Assembly: GCF_016862555.1 (NCBI RefSeq)
Contig: NZ_BONE01000019.1
Coordinates: 56,922 to 120,921 of the forward strand
DNA: 64,000 nt
From: Asanoa siamensis
GTDB lineage: Bacteria; Actinomycetota; Actinomycetes; Mycobacteriales; Micromonosporaceae
Direction of reading: 5' to 3'
This document shows, piece by piece, positions 43,984 to 53,156 of this stretch (positions are counted from its first letter, which is position 1; the number at the start of each line of letters is the position of its first letter). The notes beneath the pieces were generated by a model, which did no database searches, was not told where the DNA came from, and saw nothing but the letters and a program-made list of their open reading frames with translations. Both the position numbers and the translations under genes were made by a program.

Positions 43984-46900
43984 GTGGGGATCCTGACCTT
44001 GAAATCACGAATAGTCGCGCCCTGGGTGGCTGTGGTGGCCACGGCCGTCACGCTCGTGGCGGCGCCGGCCGGTGCGAGCGCCGATCCCGGTGCCGCGCCG
44101 GCGCCCGTCACCGGTGGGCTGCCGCTGATCGACACGCGCGAGCGGATCGGTCCCGGTATCGACCTCCAGCATGTCAAGGCGCTGGACACCAAGGGCTGGT
44201 ACGACGCCCAGTTCCTGACCATCGACCTCGCCAACAAGGCCGTCAGCACCGACCTGCTGACCGCCGGCCCCGTCGCGTCCGGCGGGCCGCTCAGCGCCGC
44301 CGCCAACAAGGCCGGTGCCGTCGCGGGTGTCAACGGCGAGTTCTTCGACATCGGCAACAGCAACGCCGCGCTCGGCGGTGAGATCCAGAACGGGCAGCTG
44401 CGCAAGACCGCCGACATCGGCGGGCGCCAGCACGTCGGCGTCAGCAAGGCCGGCATCGCCCAGCTCGTCGACCTCGCCGTCGACGCGAGCGCCACCTTCG
44501 CCGGCGCGCCGCACAAGGTCCTCGCCATCAACGCGGCGAACGGTGGCGGCGTGCCCGTCGACGGCCTGATCGCGTACACCTCGGCCTGGGGCACCTTCAC
44601 CCGCAACCGCTCGTTCGGCGGCGTGGACCCGAGCCGGATCGCCGAGGTCGTCGTGGCGGGCGGCAAGGTCGTCACGGTCACACCGACCGGCCCGGCCGGC
44701 GCCGGTGAGCTGCCCGCCGACGGGTTCTCGCTGGTCGGCCGCGACGCCGCCGCCGACGCGCTGCGTGCGCTGCGGCCCGGCGACCCGGTCACGCTCGACT
44801 ACGCGCTCTCGGACGACGCGGCCAAGACCATGAAGTTCGCGCTCGGCCAGGGCAGCACGGTCGTCGCCGACGGCAAGGTCGTGGCCGGCCTCGACACCTC
44901 GATCGCACCGCGTACGGCGCTGGGCTTCAAGGACGGCGGCCGTACCCTCGTGCTCGCCACCTGGGACGGCCCGGGCGGCACCGGCAAGGGCGGCGTCGGC
45001 ATCGACAAGGAGGCCCGCGACCTGGTGGCCCTCGGCGTCGCGACCGCGGTCAACCTCGACGGCGGCGGCTCGACCACGATGGTCGCCCGCGCGCTCGGTG
45101 AGACCGACGCGACCGTCCGCAACGTGCCCTCCGACGGTCACGAGCGCAACGACCCGAACGGCGTCGGCGTCTTCGTCGCACCCGGCGACGGCAAGCTGCA
45201 CGAGCTCGTGATCGGCGGCGCGGACGCCAAGGTCTTCCCGGGCCTGCGCCGCGCGCTGGTGGCGCAGGGTGTCGACGACCACCAGACCCCGGTCGCGGTC
45301 GACGCGAAGTCGGTGAAGTGGCGCGGCGCGAAGAACGGTGTGCTCACGGCGCCGGCCCGCGGCCCGGTCACGGTCTCCGCGTCCGTCGGCCGCGTCTCCG
45401 CCCAGACCACGGTCCAGGTGCTCCGCCCGCTCGACACCGTCGAACTGTCCACGAACCGCCTCTCCATCGCCGAGGCGACGCCCGCACAGGCGGCCACCGT
45501 GGCGGTGACCGGTCGCGACGACCAGGGCTACACCGCCCCGGTCGACCCGGCCGACCTGACGCTGGACTACGACCACAGCGTCGCCGACATCCAGCCGGTC
45601 GGCGGCAAGCTGAAGGTGGTGCCGCTCAAGGCCGGCGGCACGGTGCTGACCGTCTCGGTGGGCGGCGCTGCGATCCAATTGCCTATCACCGTCGGCGTGC
45701 AGACCGTGACCGCGTACGAGTTCACCGACGACGTCCTGGCCCGCTGGCGGAACAACAGCACCGCCGCGACCACCTTCAGCAAGGACGCCGAGGGGCTGCG
45801 GGTCGACTTCGCCGCCATGCGGAACGTCGGCATCTCCGCCACGTCGGCCGCCGGCCGCGTCACCGTGCCGGGCCAGCCGCTGCGGGTCCGCGTCCGGATG
45901 AAGTCGAGCATCGCGGTGCCGAGCGGGCTGACCTACCTCGGCTACTACGACGGCAACGGCAAGGCTTCGGGTACGTACGGCACCGCGCTGGTGCCCAGCG
46001 ACGACTGGCAGTTCGCCACGTTCACGCTGCCAGCCGACACGGTCTTCCCGATCACGATGTCCAGCTTCCAGGGCATCAACACCGCGGTGGCCCAGCAGAA
46101 GGCGGGTACGTTCGTCCTCAACCGCATCGAGGCCGACGTGCCCAGCTCGATCGACCTGCCGGAGCAGCCGGACCTGCGGCCGGACCGGCTCGTGTCTCCT
46201 GACGGCTCGCTGCCCGGCGGCTGGCACTTCGCGTCGATGTCGGACGTGCAGTTCACCGCGGACAACCCGAACCTGACCCAGGTCGCCACGGCCGCGCTGC
46301 AGCGGATCAAGCAGACCCGGCCCGACCTCGTCATCCTCAACGGCGACATCACCGACCGGGGCCTGCCGCAGGACCTGGCGCTGGCCAAGCAGGTGCTCAC
46401 CGACGCGGGCTGCGACCTGGTCGCGGTCGGCCAGGAGCCCACCGCGCAGCCCACGCCGGACCGGGTGCCCTGCTACTACGTGCCCGGCAACCACGAGTCG
46501 TACGGCCTGAACAACACCCAGTCGGACCTGACCAACTTCGTCAAGGAGTTCGGCCAGCCGTACCGGACGTTCGACCACAAGGGCACGCGGTTCATCCTGC
46601 TGGCCAGCTCGCTCGGCACGCTGCGCGGCACCAACTGGGACCAGCTCCCGATGATGCGGCGCGCGCTCGACGAGGCCCGGCGTGACCCGAGCGTCCGCAA
46701 CGTGGTCGTGGCCGCCCACCACCCGGTGGACGACCCGGACGACGCGAAGTCCAGCCAGCTCGGCGACCGCGACGAGGTCGCGCTGGTGGAGAAGCTCCTG
46801 ACGGACTTCCGGGGCGCGACGGGCAAGGGCGCGGCGATGCTCGGCTCGCACGCCCAGATCGCGAACGTGCACCGGGTCGAGGGCGTCCCGTACCTCGTGC

Positions 46901-47766
46901 ACCCGTCGTCGGGCAAGGGCCCGTACGGCACGCCCGACCGCGGTGGTTTCACCGGCTGGGTCAACTGGGCGGTCGACGCCGCCGAGAACGCGAGTGGGAA
47001 CTGGCTGACGGCCGACGTACGCGCCTTCGCCCAGTCGATCACGTTGAACGCGCCGGAGGCCCTCGACCTGGGTACGACGACGCAGCTCTCCGGCAGCATC
47101 GTCCAGCCCGACGGCGTCTCGGTCGGCTCGCGGGTCGTGCCGCTGCGCTACCCGATGTCGGTGCACTGGAGCGGGTCGGCGAACCTGGCGATCGGCAGCG
47201 GCGACGCGGCCGTGGCCGCCGCCCGCAAGGCGAAGAAGTCGGCGATCCTCGACCCGGCGACGCGTACGCTGACCGCGCTGCGGCAGGGTCAGGTGACCGT
47301 GACGGTGACCAACGACTCGATGCGGCCCTACACCGACGCCGCCTCGCTCGCGCCGATCACCACGTCGAGGACCATCCAGGTCGGGCCGCCGCCCGCCGCC
47401 GGCCCGGTGTTCGCCGCGGAGACGCCGGTGTTCACCGCCCAGCCGGTCGGCACCCTCGGCCAGTCGCGCACCGTGACGGTCACCAACACCGGCGACCAGG
47501 GGCTGCGGATCTCGTCGACCGCCGTCCAGGCCCACTACCCGGTGCTGCTCAACCCGTTCTTCGTCGAGCGGGACCGGTGCGCGGGCCACACGATCGCCCC
47601 GCACGCCACCTGCACCGTCACGGTGCGTTTCCTGCCCATCCTGCCCAACATCACGGCGACGGCTTCGCTGGTGTTCCAGACGAACACCGCCGACCGCCGC
47701 GAGTCGGTCGCCCTGACCGCCACGAGCACCAAGCTCGACTGGGGCCACTGGCCGCTGGCCGAGTAG
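43984..47766 (+). CDS. Secreted phosphodiester glycosidase-metallophosphoesterase multidomain protein
   Basis: About 1260 residues. A signal peptide ends near AGASADPG. Residues 100-395 form an NAGPA-type phosphodiester glycosidase (DUF2233): VAGVNGEFFDIGNSN, then VNLDGGGSTTMVAR. Ig-like and carbohydrate-binding-like regions follow (about 430-730), then a calcineurin-like phosphoesterase (750-1020) with VILNGDITDRG, VPGNHESYG and VVAAHHPVDD, and last an ASPM/HYDIN-type beta domain (1150-1250). It would act outside the cell on phosphodiester-linked glycans or teichoic polymers. Start GTG 43984; a TTG at 43999 with GGGGA upstream is an alternative. Confidence 0.88.
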   Translation: MGILTLKSRIVAPWVAVVATAVTLVAAPAGASADPGAAPAPVTGGLPLIDTRERIGPGIDLQHVKALDTKGWYDAQFLTIDLANKAVSTDLLTAGPVASGGPLSAAANKAGAVAGVNGEFFDIGNSNAALGGEIQNGQLRKTADIGGRQHVGVSKAGIAQLVDLAVDASATFAGAPHKVLAINAANGGGVPVDGLIAYTSAWGTFTRNRSFGGVDPSRIAEVVVAGGKVVTVTPTGPAGAGELPADGFSLVGRDAAADALRALRPGDPVTLDYALSDDAAKTMKFALGQGSTVVADGKVVAGLDTSIAPRTALGFKDGGRTLVLATWDGPGGTGKGGVGIDKEARDLVALGVATAVNLDGGGSTTMVARALGETDATVRNVPSDGHERNDPNGVGVFVAPGDGKLHELVIGGADAKVFPGLRRALVAQGVDDHQTPVAVDAKSVKWRGAKNGVLTAPARGPVTVSASVGRVSAQTTVQVLRPLDTVELSTNRLSIAEATPAQAATVAVTGRDDQGYTAPVDPADLTLDYDHSVADIQPVGGKLKVVPLKAGGTVLTVSVGGAAIQLPITVGVQTVTAYEFTDDVLARWRNNSTAATTFSKDAEGLRVDFAAMRNVGISATSAAGRVTVPGQPLRVRVRMKSSIAVPSGLTYLGYYDGNGKASGTYGTALVPSDDWQFATFTLPADTVFPITMSSFQGINTAVAQQKAGTFVLNRIEADVPSSIDLPEQPDLRPDRLVSPDGSLPGGWHFASMSDVQFTADNPNLTQVATAALQRIKQTRPDLVILNGDITDRGLPQDLALAKQVLTDAGCDLVAVGQEPTAQPTPDRVPCYYVPGNHESYGLNNTQSDLTNFVKEFGQPYRTFDHKGTRFILLASSLGTLRGTNWDQLPMMRRALDEARRDPSVRNVVVAAHHPVDDPDDAKSSQLGDRDEVALVEKLLTDFRGATGKGAAMLGSHAQIANVHRVEGVPYLVHPSSGKGPYGTPDRGGFTGWVNWAVDAAENASGNWLTADVRAFAQSITLNAPEALDLGTTTQLSGSIVQPDGVSVGSRVVPLRYPMSVHWSGSANLAIGSGDAAVAAARKAKKSAILDPATRTLTALRQGQVTVTVTNDSMRPYTDAASLAPITTSRTIQVGPPPAAGPVFAAETPVFTAQPVGTLGQSRTVTVTNTGDQGLRISSTAVQAHYPVLLNPFFVERDRCAGHTIAPHATCTVTVRFLPILPNITATASLVFQTNTADRRESVALTATSTKLDWGHWPLAE

Positions 47767-47772
47767 GTCCGG

Positions 47773-47807
47773 GGGCCGGCGTCCTCTGTGGACGCCGGCC
47801 CTCTTCA
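47773..47807. terminator. Bidirectional stem-loop terminator
   Basis: GGGCCGGCGTCC (47773-47784), loop TCTGT, GGACGCCGGCCC (47790-47801), then TCTTC. The exact 12-bp stem lies between the convergent large secreted protein and the epimerase-like gene and can serve both. Confidence 0.82.
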
Positions 47808-48727
47808 CCTGGAGAAGGTCGCGCGGATGGCGTCGTCGACCGAGCGGCCGGTGGTCGGCTCGACGAACTCGTCCGCCAGCATCAGCGGCGCGAGATGGCT
47901 CGGGTTGGCGCCCGATTCCTTGCCGCGCAGGGACTGCAGAGCGCCACCGGTACGCAGGGCGGCGTGCACCGCGGCGGCCGGCAGGCGGCGGACCGGACGG
48001 GGGCGGCCCACCGCGGCCGCGATCCGGGTCAGCATCTCGTGCCACGTCAGGTTCTCGTCGGCGATCGGGAGGTCGGCGCCGCCGGCCTGCTCGAGCGCGT
48101 CGACCGTCAGGTCGGCCACGCTGCGCACCGACACGACCGCCGAGCCGCCGGGCGGGGCGAGCAGCGGGGTCCGGGAACGGGCCCACCGGTCGAGCGGGCC
48201 GGCCCAGTTCGGCAGCGGTCGCCGGCGCGGCCGAAGACGAAGGGCAGTTCGATCACCGCGACCGGCAGGTCCGGCCCGGCCGCCGCCCGGCCCTCGGCGG
48301 CCTGCTCCTTCCGGCAGCGGATGTAAATGTGCCGCTCCGTGAGCCGCCATTCCGGGTGCAGGCGGTCGAAGTAGGTGTAGTAGGAGCCCATGATGACGCC
48401 GCGGGTCAGACCCTCCTGGCGGGCTGCCGTGAACAGACGCACCACCGGGTCGACCAGGTCCGCGCGGAACGTCGGGTAGATCGGCTTGGGCAGCGGGCGT
48501 TGCTCGTCGGTGCGGGCCGCGTACACGACGCCGCCGTGGCCCTCGAGCAGTTTCCGCATGTCCTCGACGGTGGCCGCGCCGAGGTCGAGCAGGTGGTCGA
48601 CGCCCGGCCGGGCCGTGCGGGCCGTGGTGGTCACCACGTGGCCCCGCTCGCGCAGCACGTCCGCGACGTGGGCACCGATCAGACCGCTTCCACCGACCAC
48701 CAGAATGCGCATCCGCGCATCGTCCAC
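47805..48727 (-). pseudogene. NAD-dependent epimerase/dehydratase, frameshifted
   Basis: The N-terminal part has the Rossmann start RILVVGGSGLIGAHVADVL and continues through a VVYAARTDEQRPLPK and SYYTYFDRLHPEWRLTE stretch to ELPFVFGRAGDR. There the frame breaks near 48213-48219 (GACCGCTGCCGAACTGG on the minus strand). The rest, LPNWAGPLDRW to VSVRSVADLTVDALEQ and the end near 47805, is in another frame. One missing base in a GC string would repair it, so it is either a recent pseudogene or a sequencing deletion. ATG 48712 is an alternative start. Confidence 0.75.
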
Positions 48728-48743
48728 TCAGGATCGGCTGGCG

Positions 48744-48956
48744 TCAATCGGCGAAGCCGCGGCCCTGCCCGGCCAGCGCGGCGGCCAGGATGCGCACCGC
48801 CTTGGGCCCGACGCCGTGCATGGCGAGCAGGTCGCGCCGGCTGAGGGCGGCCACCTGGTCGAGGGTCGTGATGCCGGCGGCCAGCAGGGCGCTGTTGGCC
48901 GGGCGCCCGATGGGAGGCAGGTCGCCGATCCGCTCCGGCACGTCGCGCGTACTCAC
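48744..48956 (-). CDS. Small helix-hairpin-helix DNA-binding domain protein
   Basis: The 70-residue product consists of a helix-hairpin-helix fold: ERIGDLPPIGRPANSALLAA, then LDQVAALSRRDLLAMHGVGPKAVRIL, as in RNA polymerase alpha C-terminal-like or DNA ligase HhH modules (the GVGPKA hairpin). Such minidomains bind DNA or act as partner modules. GTG 48956 is chosen; the frame is open far upstream but only as a shadow. It sits between the SGNH hydrolase and the broken epimerase gene. Confidence 0.75.
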   Translation of the reverse strand: MSTRDVPERIGDLPPIGRPANSALLAAGITTLDQVAALSRRDLLAMHGVGPKAVRILAAALAGQGRGFAD

Positions 48957-49096
48957 CCGGCCAGTTTGCCGGATCGGCCTACGCGGGCGGGCCGGAAGAG
49001 GACGGCCGGCACCGCGCCGGTGGCGCGATCGAGCCGGAACGCCCGCTCGGCCACCGCACCCATGCGGCGATCCAACCATCGTCGGCCCTGGTGCGC

Positions 49097-50194
49097 TCAG
49101 CGCGTGAGGTGGCGGAGGTCGAGGGCCTCGGCCATGACCTCCGCGCCGATGTCGTTGAGGTGGATGCCGTCCCCGGAGTCGTAGGCGTGGCGGATGTAGT
49201 CGGGCCGGGCCGGGTCCGCGACCGCCCGCGCCACGTCGAAGACACCGTCGAACACGCCCGCGGTGCGGATCCACTCGTTGACCTCGCGGCGCGTGCCGAT
49301 GACCTCCGGCGTACGGGCGTCGGGGCCGGCGCCCGCGAAGGGGCCGATGGTGGCGACGACGATCCTCAGGCCCGCCTGCCGGGCCTGGCCGGCCAGTGCG
49401 GTGTAGCCGGCGATCAGGTCGCCCGCGGTCGGCAGGGCTTCGCCGAGTTCGCTCGGCAGGACCAGGTCGTTGATGCCGAGGTTGACCAGCACATGGGTCA
49501 GTGCGGGTATCGGCAGGACGTCGCGGTCGAAGCGCGCCAGCGCATGCGGGCCGACCTCGTCGCGGAGCAGGCGGTTGCCGGCGATGCCGAGGTTGACGAC
49601 CCAGCCCTGCGCCAGGCGGCGGTTGATGAAGTCGACGGAACGGCGGTTCGCGCCGGGTGTCGTGCCGACTCCCTCGAACCACGAGTCCCCGAAGGCCGCG
49701 GCCACCATGGTGTCGGGTGCCGGCACGTCAACGCCCGAGACGACATACCTGCCCTCGACCAGTTCGGCCCCCGCGAGGCGGTGCGAGTGGGTCCGGTCGC
49801 CGCCCGCGATCCGCGCGATCTCCGCCGGTCGGTGGGAGTAGGTGGCCAGGTCGGTCTTGTCGGGGAAGTAAAGGTTGACGACGAGGTCGCTGCCGCCCGC
49901 CACCGCGAGATCGACCTGATCGGAGACGATCTCCTCACCCGGCGCGACGACGACCCGCCCCGCGCCGCCGAAGGTGACGGCCCGCTGGCCGCCGCCGGTG
50001 CTCGCCGTCGCGGCGCCGATCGTGAGCGGGCTCCGGCCGTACAGGTTCGTGAGACGGACGCGGAACGCGTCCCCACCGCCCGCCATGTGCAGCGGCTGGC
50101 TGAGCGTCTGGTCGGCGAACCCCCGCGGTTCGCCGAACTGAAGCAGGCCATGGGGGTCGATCACCGCGGTACGAAACCCGGCTGTCCAGATCAT
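49097..50194 (-). CDS. SGNH/GDSL hydrolase
   Basis: The 365-residue protein has the three family blocks: catalytic Ser in AAFGDSWFEGVG, LVNLGINDLVL for the oxyanion Asn, and DGIHLNDIGAEVM with the catalytic Asp/His pair. A beta-rich N-terminal domain of about 170 residues precedes them, as in two-domain esterases. No signal peptide is evident after ATG 50194, which follows GGGAG by six bases. A perfect operator-like palindrome lies 60 bases upstream. Substrate probably an acyl or acetyl ester. Confidence 0.88.
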   Translation of the reverse strand: MIWTAGFRTAVIDPHGLLQFGEPRGFADQTLSQPLHMAGGGDAFRVRLTNLYGRSPLTIGAATASTGGGQRAVTFGGAGRVVVAPGEEIVSDQVDLAVAGGSDLVVNLYFPDKTDLATYSHRPAEIARIAGGDRTHSHRLAGAELVEGRYVVSGVDVPAPDTMVAAAFGDSWFEGVGTTPGANRRSVDFINRRLAQGWVVNLGIAGNRLLRDEVGPHALARFDRDVLPIPALTHVLVNLGINDLVLPSELGEALPTAGDLIAGYTALAGQARQAGLRIVVATIGPFAGAGPDARTPEVIGTRREVNEWIRTAGVFDGVFDVARAVADPARPDYIRHAYDSGDGIHLNDIGAEVMAEALDLRHLTR

Positions 50195-50254
50195 CGTGGT
50201 CTCCCATCGTCTCCGCCCGAGCAGCGAAGGACACGGGGAAACCCTAGCCCAGTA

Positions 50255-50277
50255 GTCCAATGTTTGGACGGTCCAAA
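50255..50277. promoter_or_regulatory. TetR-type operator upstream of the SGNH hydrolase gene
   Basis: TTTGGAC-G-GTCCAAA (50263-50277) is an exact 7-1-7 palindrome, and a further half-site GTCCAA at 50255-50260 pairs with TTGGAC as a second, overlapping palindrome. It lies 61-83 bases upstream of the hydrolase ATG and just before the end of the PAP2 gene. No regulator gene is adjacent. Confidence 0.68.
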
Positions 50278-50284
50278 AGTGTGA

Positions 50285-51234
50285 TCAATTCGGCCGGTCG
50301 ATCCCGCGTCCGGGCGATGGCGACGCTGGACGCCCGCTCCGCGTACACGTGGCCGTGATCCCGGGGTGGCGCCGCCGAGCGGACCCGGCCCGTTGTCTTG
50401 GCGATCCCGGAGGCGACAGCCGGCGATGCCGCAGCCGCGCGGCCTCGGAGCGCTCGACGATGGCTGAAGCGACCGCGAGCACCACCATCGCGACGATCGC
50501 GTCCAGCCAGTAGTGGTTGCCGGTCGACACCACGACCAGCAGGGTGGCCACCGGATGCGCGAGCCACAGGTACCGCCACCTGCCGCGGCCGCGGCGACCA
50601 GCGCCACCGCGACGGCGAGCGCCCAACCGACGTGCAGCGACGGCATCGCGGCGTACTGGTTGGTCAAGGTGTCCGTCCCCGGCGGCCCGTAGACGCTCGG
50701 CCCATAGAGGGCACCGGTGTCGACCAGCCCGGTGGCGGGGACGAGTCGCCCCGGCGCGAGCGGAAAGGACACGTGCGCGAGCAGCGCGACCGCGGTCAAC
50801 CACGCCAAGATCCGCCGCGTCCGCCGGTACAGCGGCGGTCGGCGCAGGTAGAGCCAGACCAGCACGGCGGCGGTCGCGGGGAAGTGGACGTACGCGTAGT
50901 AGTAGCTGTTGGCCGCGTCGACGAGCCAGCCATGGCGGAGCAGCGCGTGCTGGACAGCCAGTTCGCTCGGCAGATGCAGCCCGCGTTCCCACCGCCAGAT
51001 CGACGCGGCGTTGCGCATGGCCTCGCCGACATGCCCCGAGACAACCTGACGCCCCATCTTGTACGCGAGAAAGAGCGCGACGACGAGCACCAGTTCCCGG
51101 ATCGCGGCGCGCAACCGGCCCTGGTTCCCCGCGCCGGCTCGCGGAAGCCCACCGCTCGCGACGCCGTCCCGCCCGCGCCGCGCGCACGAGACGGTCCGGG
51201 TCACCCGCCTCCGGGTCGGCGTCGGGCTGGTCAT
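50285..51234 (-). pseudogene. PAP2-family membrane phosphatase, frameshifted
   Basis: The first 200 residues form a PAP2 protein with several membrane helices and the motif YAAMPSLHVGWALAVA. The frame then breaks in the Ala/Gly run near 50580-50605; the third catalytic motif STGNHYWLDAIVA lies in the neighbouring frame, which stays open to 50285 (RWRYLWLAHPVATLL precedes it). One base missing in the GC-rich run would restore one protein of roughly 315 residues. The N-terminal cytoplasmic extension is basic. Either a recent frameshift or a sequencing deletion. Confidence 0.75.
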
Positions 51235-51355
51235 CGCACCTCTGCGCCATGGTCATCTCGACCTTGGCAGCAACACCGGCGATGATCAAGAAAGCGATCT
51301 CACCTTTTGTCCCTCGTCACATGCCTCGTTGCGGTATCGACCAGCGAAAGTCAGA

Positions 51356-51961
51356 TCAGAGCCAGCCGTTGTCGCGGGCTTTGGCGGCCGCCTCGGCGCG
51401 GTTGGCGACGGCCAGCTTCGTGACGATCGCCGTGAGATGGTTGCGGACCGTGCCCGGCGACAGGTTCAGCCGCCGGGCCACGACCGTCACCGGGACGTCC
51501 GGGTCGCCGCATCGCAGCACGTCCAGCTCGCGCTGGGTCAGCGGGCACTCGGGGAGGGACAGGGCGTCCGCCGCCAGCGCGGGGTCCACGTACCGGCCGC
51601 CGGCGTGGACCCGCCGGATCACGTCGGCCAGCGCGCCGCCCGGGGAGCCCTTGGGCAGGAAGCCCTTGGCGCCGGCGGCGAGCGCCCGCGGCAGCTGGGC
51701 GGGGCGGCCCCGGCCGGTCAGGATCACCACGGTGCACGACGGCACGGTCCGCCGCAGTTCCGCGGCCACCGCGATGCCGTCCAGCGCCGGCATCTGCAGG
51801 TCGACCACCGCCACGTCGGGCCGGTGGGCGCGGGCGGCCTCCACCGCCGCGCGGCCGTCCGCCGCCTGCGCCACCACGTCCAGGTCCGGCTCCAGGTCGA
51901 GCAGGGCGGCGACGGCGACCCGGATGAGCTCCTCGTCGTCGGCGAGCAGGATTCGGATCAC
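51356..51961 (-). CDS. NarL/FixJ-family response regulator
   Basis: The 201-residue protein has a receiver domain (LLADDEELIRVA; Asp in VVDLQMPALDG; Thr in VILTGRG; Lys in FLPKG) and a LuxR-type HTH (LTQRELDVLRCGDPDVPV to GTVRNHLTAIVTKLAVAN). The HTH has a shortened recognition turn compared with the regulators at 23081 and 37562. It overlaps the kinase stop (ATG 51961, kinase stop at 51958). Confidence 0.92.
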   Translation of the reverse strand: MIRILLADDEELIRVAVAALLDLEPDLDVVAQAADGRAAVEAARAHRPDVAVVDLQMPALDGIAVAAELRRTVPSCTVVILTGRGRPAQLPRALAAGAKGFLPKGSPGGALADVIRRVHAGGRYVDPALAADALSLPECPLTQRELDVLRCGDPDVPVTVVARRLNLSPGTVRNHLTAIVTKLAVANRAEAAAKARDNGWL

Positions 51962-53070
51962 ATCGACGAGGGTACGACGGCCTCAAGCGTGAACTCACCG
52001 TCGCCCGTACGGGTGCGCAGCGTGCCGCCGGCCTCGGCGAGGCGGTCCGCGAGGCCGCGTAGGCCGTGGCTGTGGGCGTCGGGTGCGGCGCCGACTCGTA
52101 CGCCGTCGTTGGTCACCGTCATGCGCACCTCGCCATCGACGTGCGCGATCGCGATGGCGCACCAGCTCGCCCGGCTGTGTCGCAACACGTTGGTGGTGGC
52201 CTCGCGCAGCACGGCGGACAACACCGCGACCGCCGGCAGGTCGTCGCCCGGCACGGTGACCGTGCACCGCACACCGGACGACTGCAGCACCTGCTCGATC
52301 GCGGCCAGCTGCTCCTTGAGGTCCACCTGGCGGTACCCGTGCACCACCTCGCGCAGCTCGGCCAGCGCCGACGCGGCCAGCCGGCGTACCTCCCCGGCCT
52401 CCCGCCCGGCCCGCTCACCGTCCGTCGCGGCCAGCCGCTGCGCGAGCTCCGCCTTCAACGCGATGATCGACAGGTTGTGGCCGAGCAGGTCGTGCACGTC
52501 CCGGGCGAACCGCAGCCGCTCCTCGGCGGCGGCGAGCTGTGCCTGCGCCGCGCGGCCCTGCTCGGCCTGCAGCAGCAGATCCCACAGCCAGACGTGCAGC
52601 GTGTTGATGGCCGCGATGCCGGCGCCGAAACTGACCACGATGATCAGTGAATGGATCACCGAGCCGGGCGTGACCACCAGCGCGAGCGCCAGCGTCACGG
52701 CGCTGAGCAGGGCCGCCCTGAGCTTGCCGGTGAGCACCGGCAGGTTGCCGACGATGCAGGCGGCCAGCCACGACCAGCTCGGCCAGTCGCCACCCACCGG
52801 GCCCAGCAGCGGCAGCGAGGCGACCGCGGCCACCGCGAACGCCAGGGTCGCGCGTCGCCGGGCTTGGTCGGTGAGCCAGGGTGTGACCAGCGCGTGCAGC
52901 ACCGCGGCCTGCGCCGCGGAGAAGAGCACGATGCCGAGCGCGCCCACCGCCGCCCGCGCCGGGTCGGGCTCCCGCCACAACCCGACGGCCGGCAGGAACA
53001 ACGCCGCCGCCGCGTTCGTGGCGAGCACGATCAGCGTGACCACGCGTACGCGTTCCAGACGCCGTTGCAT
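51958..53070 (-). CDS. DesK/NarL-type sensor histidine kinase
   Basis: The 370-residue kinase has five or six N-terminal helices (to about residue 165), a helical linker (EQGRAAQAQLAAAEERLRF), the HisKA_3 box FARDVHDLLGHNLSIIALK and a HATPase domain (REATTNVLRHSRASW, VTNDGVRVG, GLRGLADRL). The helix pattern resembles DesK-like thermosensors, but the signal is unknown. It is divergent from the membrane protein at 53157. Confidence 0.92.
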   Translation of the reverse strand: MQRRLERVRVVTLIVLATNAAAALFLPAVGLWREPDPARAAVGALGIVLFSAAQAAVLHALVTPWLTDQARRRATLAFAVAAVASLPLLGPVGGDWPSWSWLAACIVGNLPVLTGKLRAALLSAVTLALALVVTPGSVIHSLIIVVSFGAGIAAINTLHVWLWDLLLQAEQGRAAQAQLAAAEERLRFARDVHDLLGHNLSIIALKAELAQRLAATDGERAGREAGEVRRLAASALAELREVVHGYRQVDLKEQLAAIEQVLQSSGVRCTVTVPGDDLPAVAVLSAVLREATTNVLRHSRASWCAIAIAHVDGEVRMTVTNDGVRVGAAPDAHSHGLRGLADRLAEAGGTLRTRTGDGEFTLEAVVPSSM

Positions 53071-53156
53071 GGGCTGACTGTAGGTGGCCGCCCGTCACGC
53101 CCGGACCGGGAAATGTTCACGGGTCGGTTGCGCGCGGGCCGCCCGACAGTGACCGC

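Noticed and set aside
44005..48186. Nearly 1400-codon open frame antisense to the large secreted protein
   Set aside because: Product is a low-complexity Arg/Gly/Asp string typical for antisense of a GC-rich gene; the plus strand has unmistakable domains.
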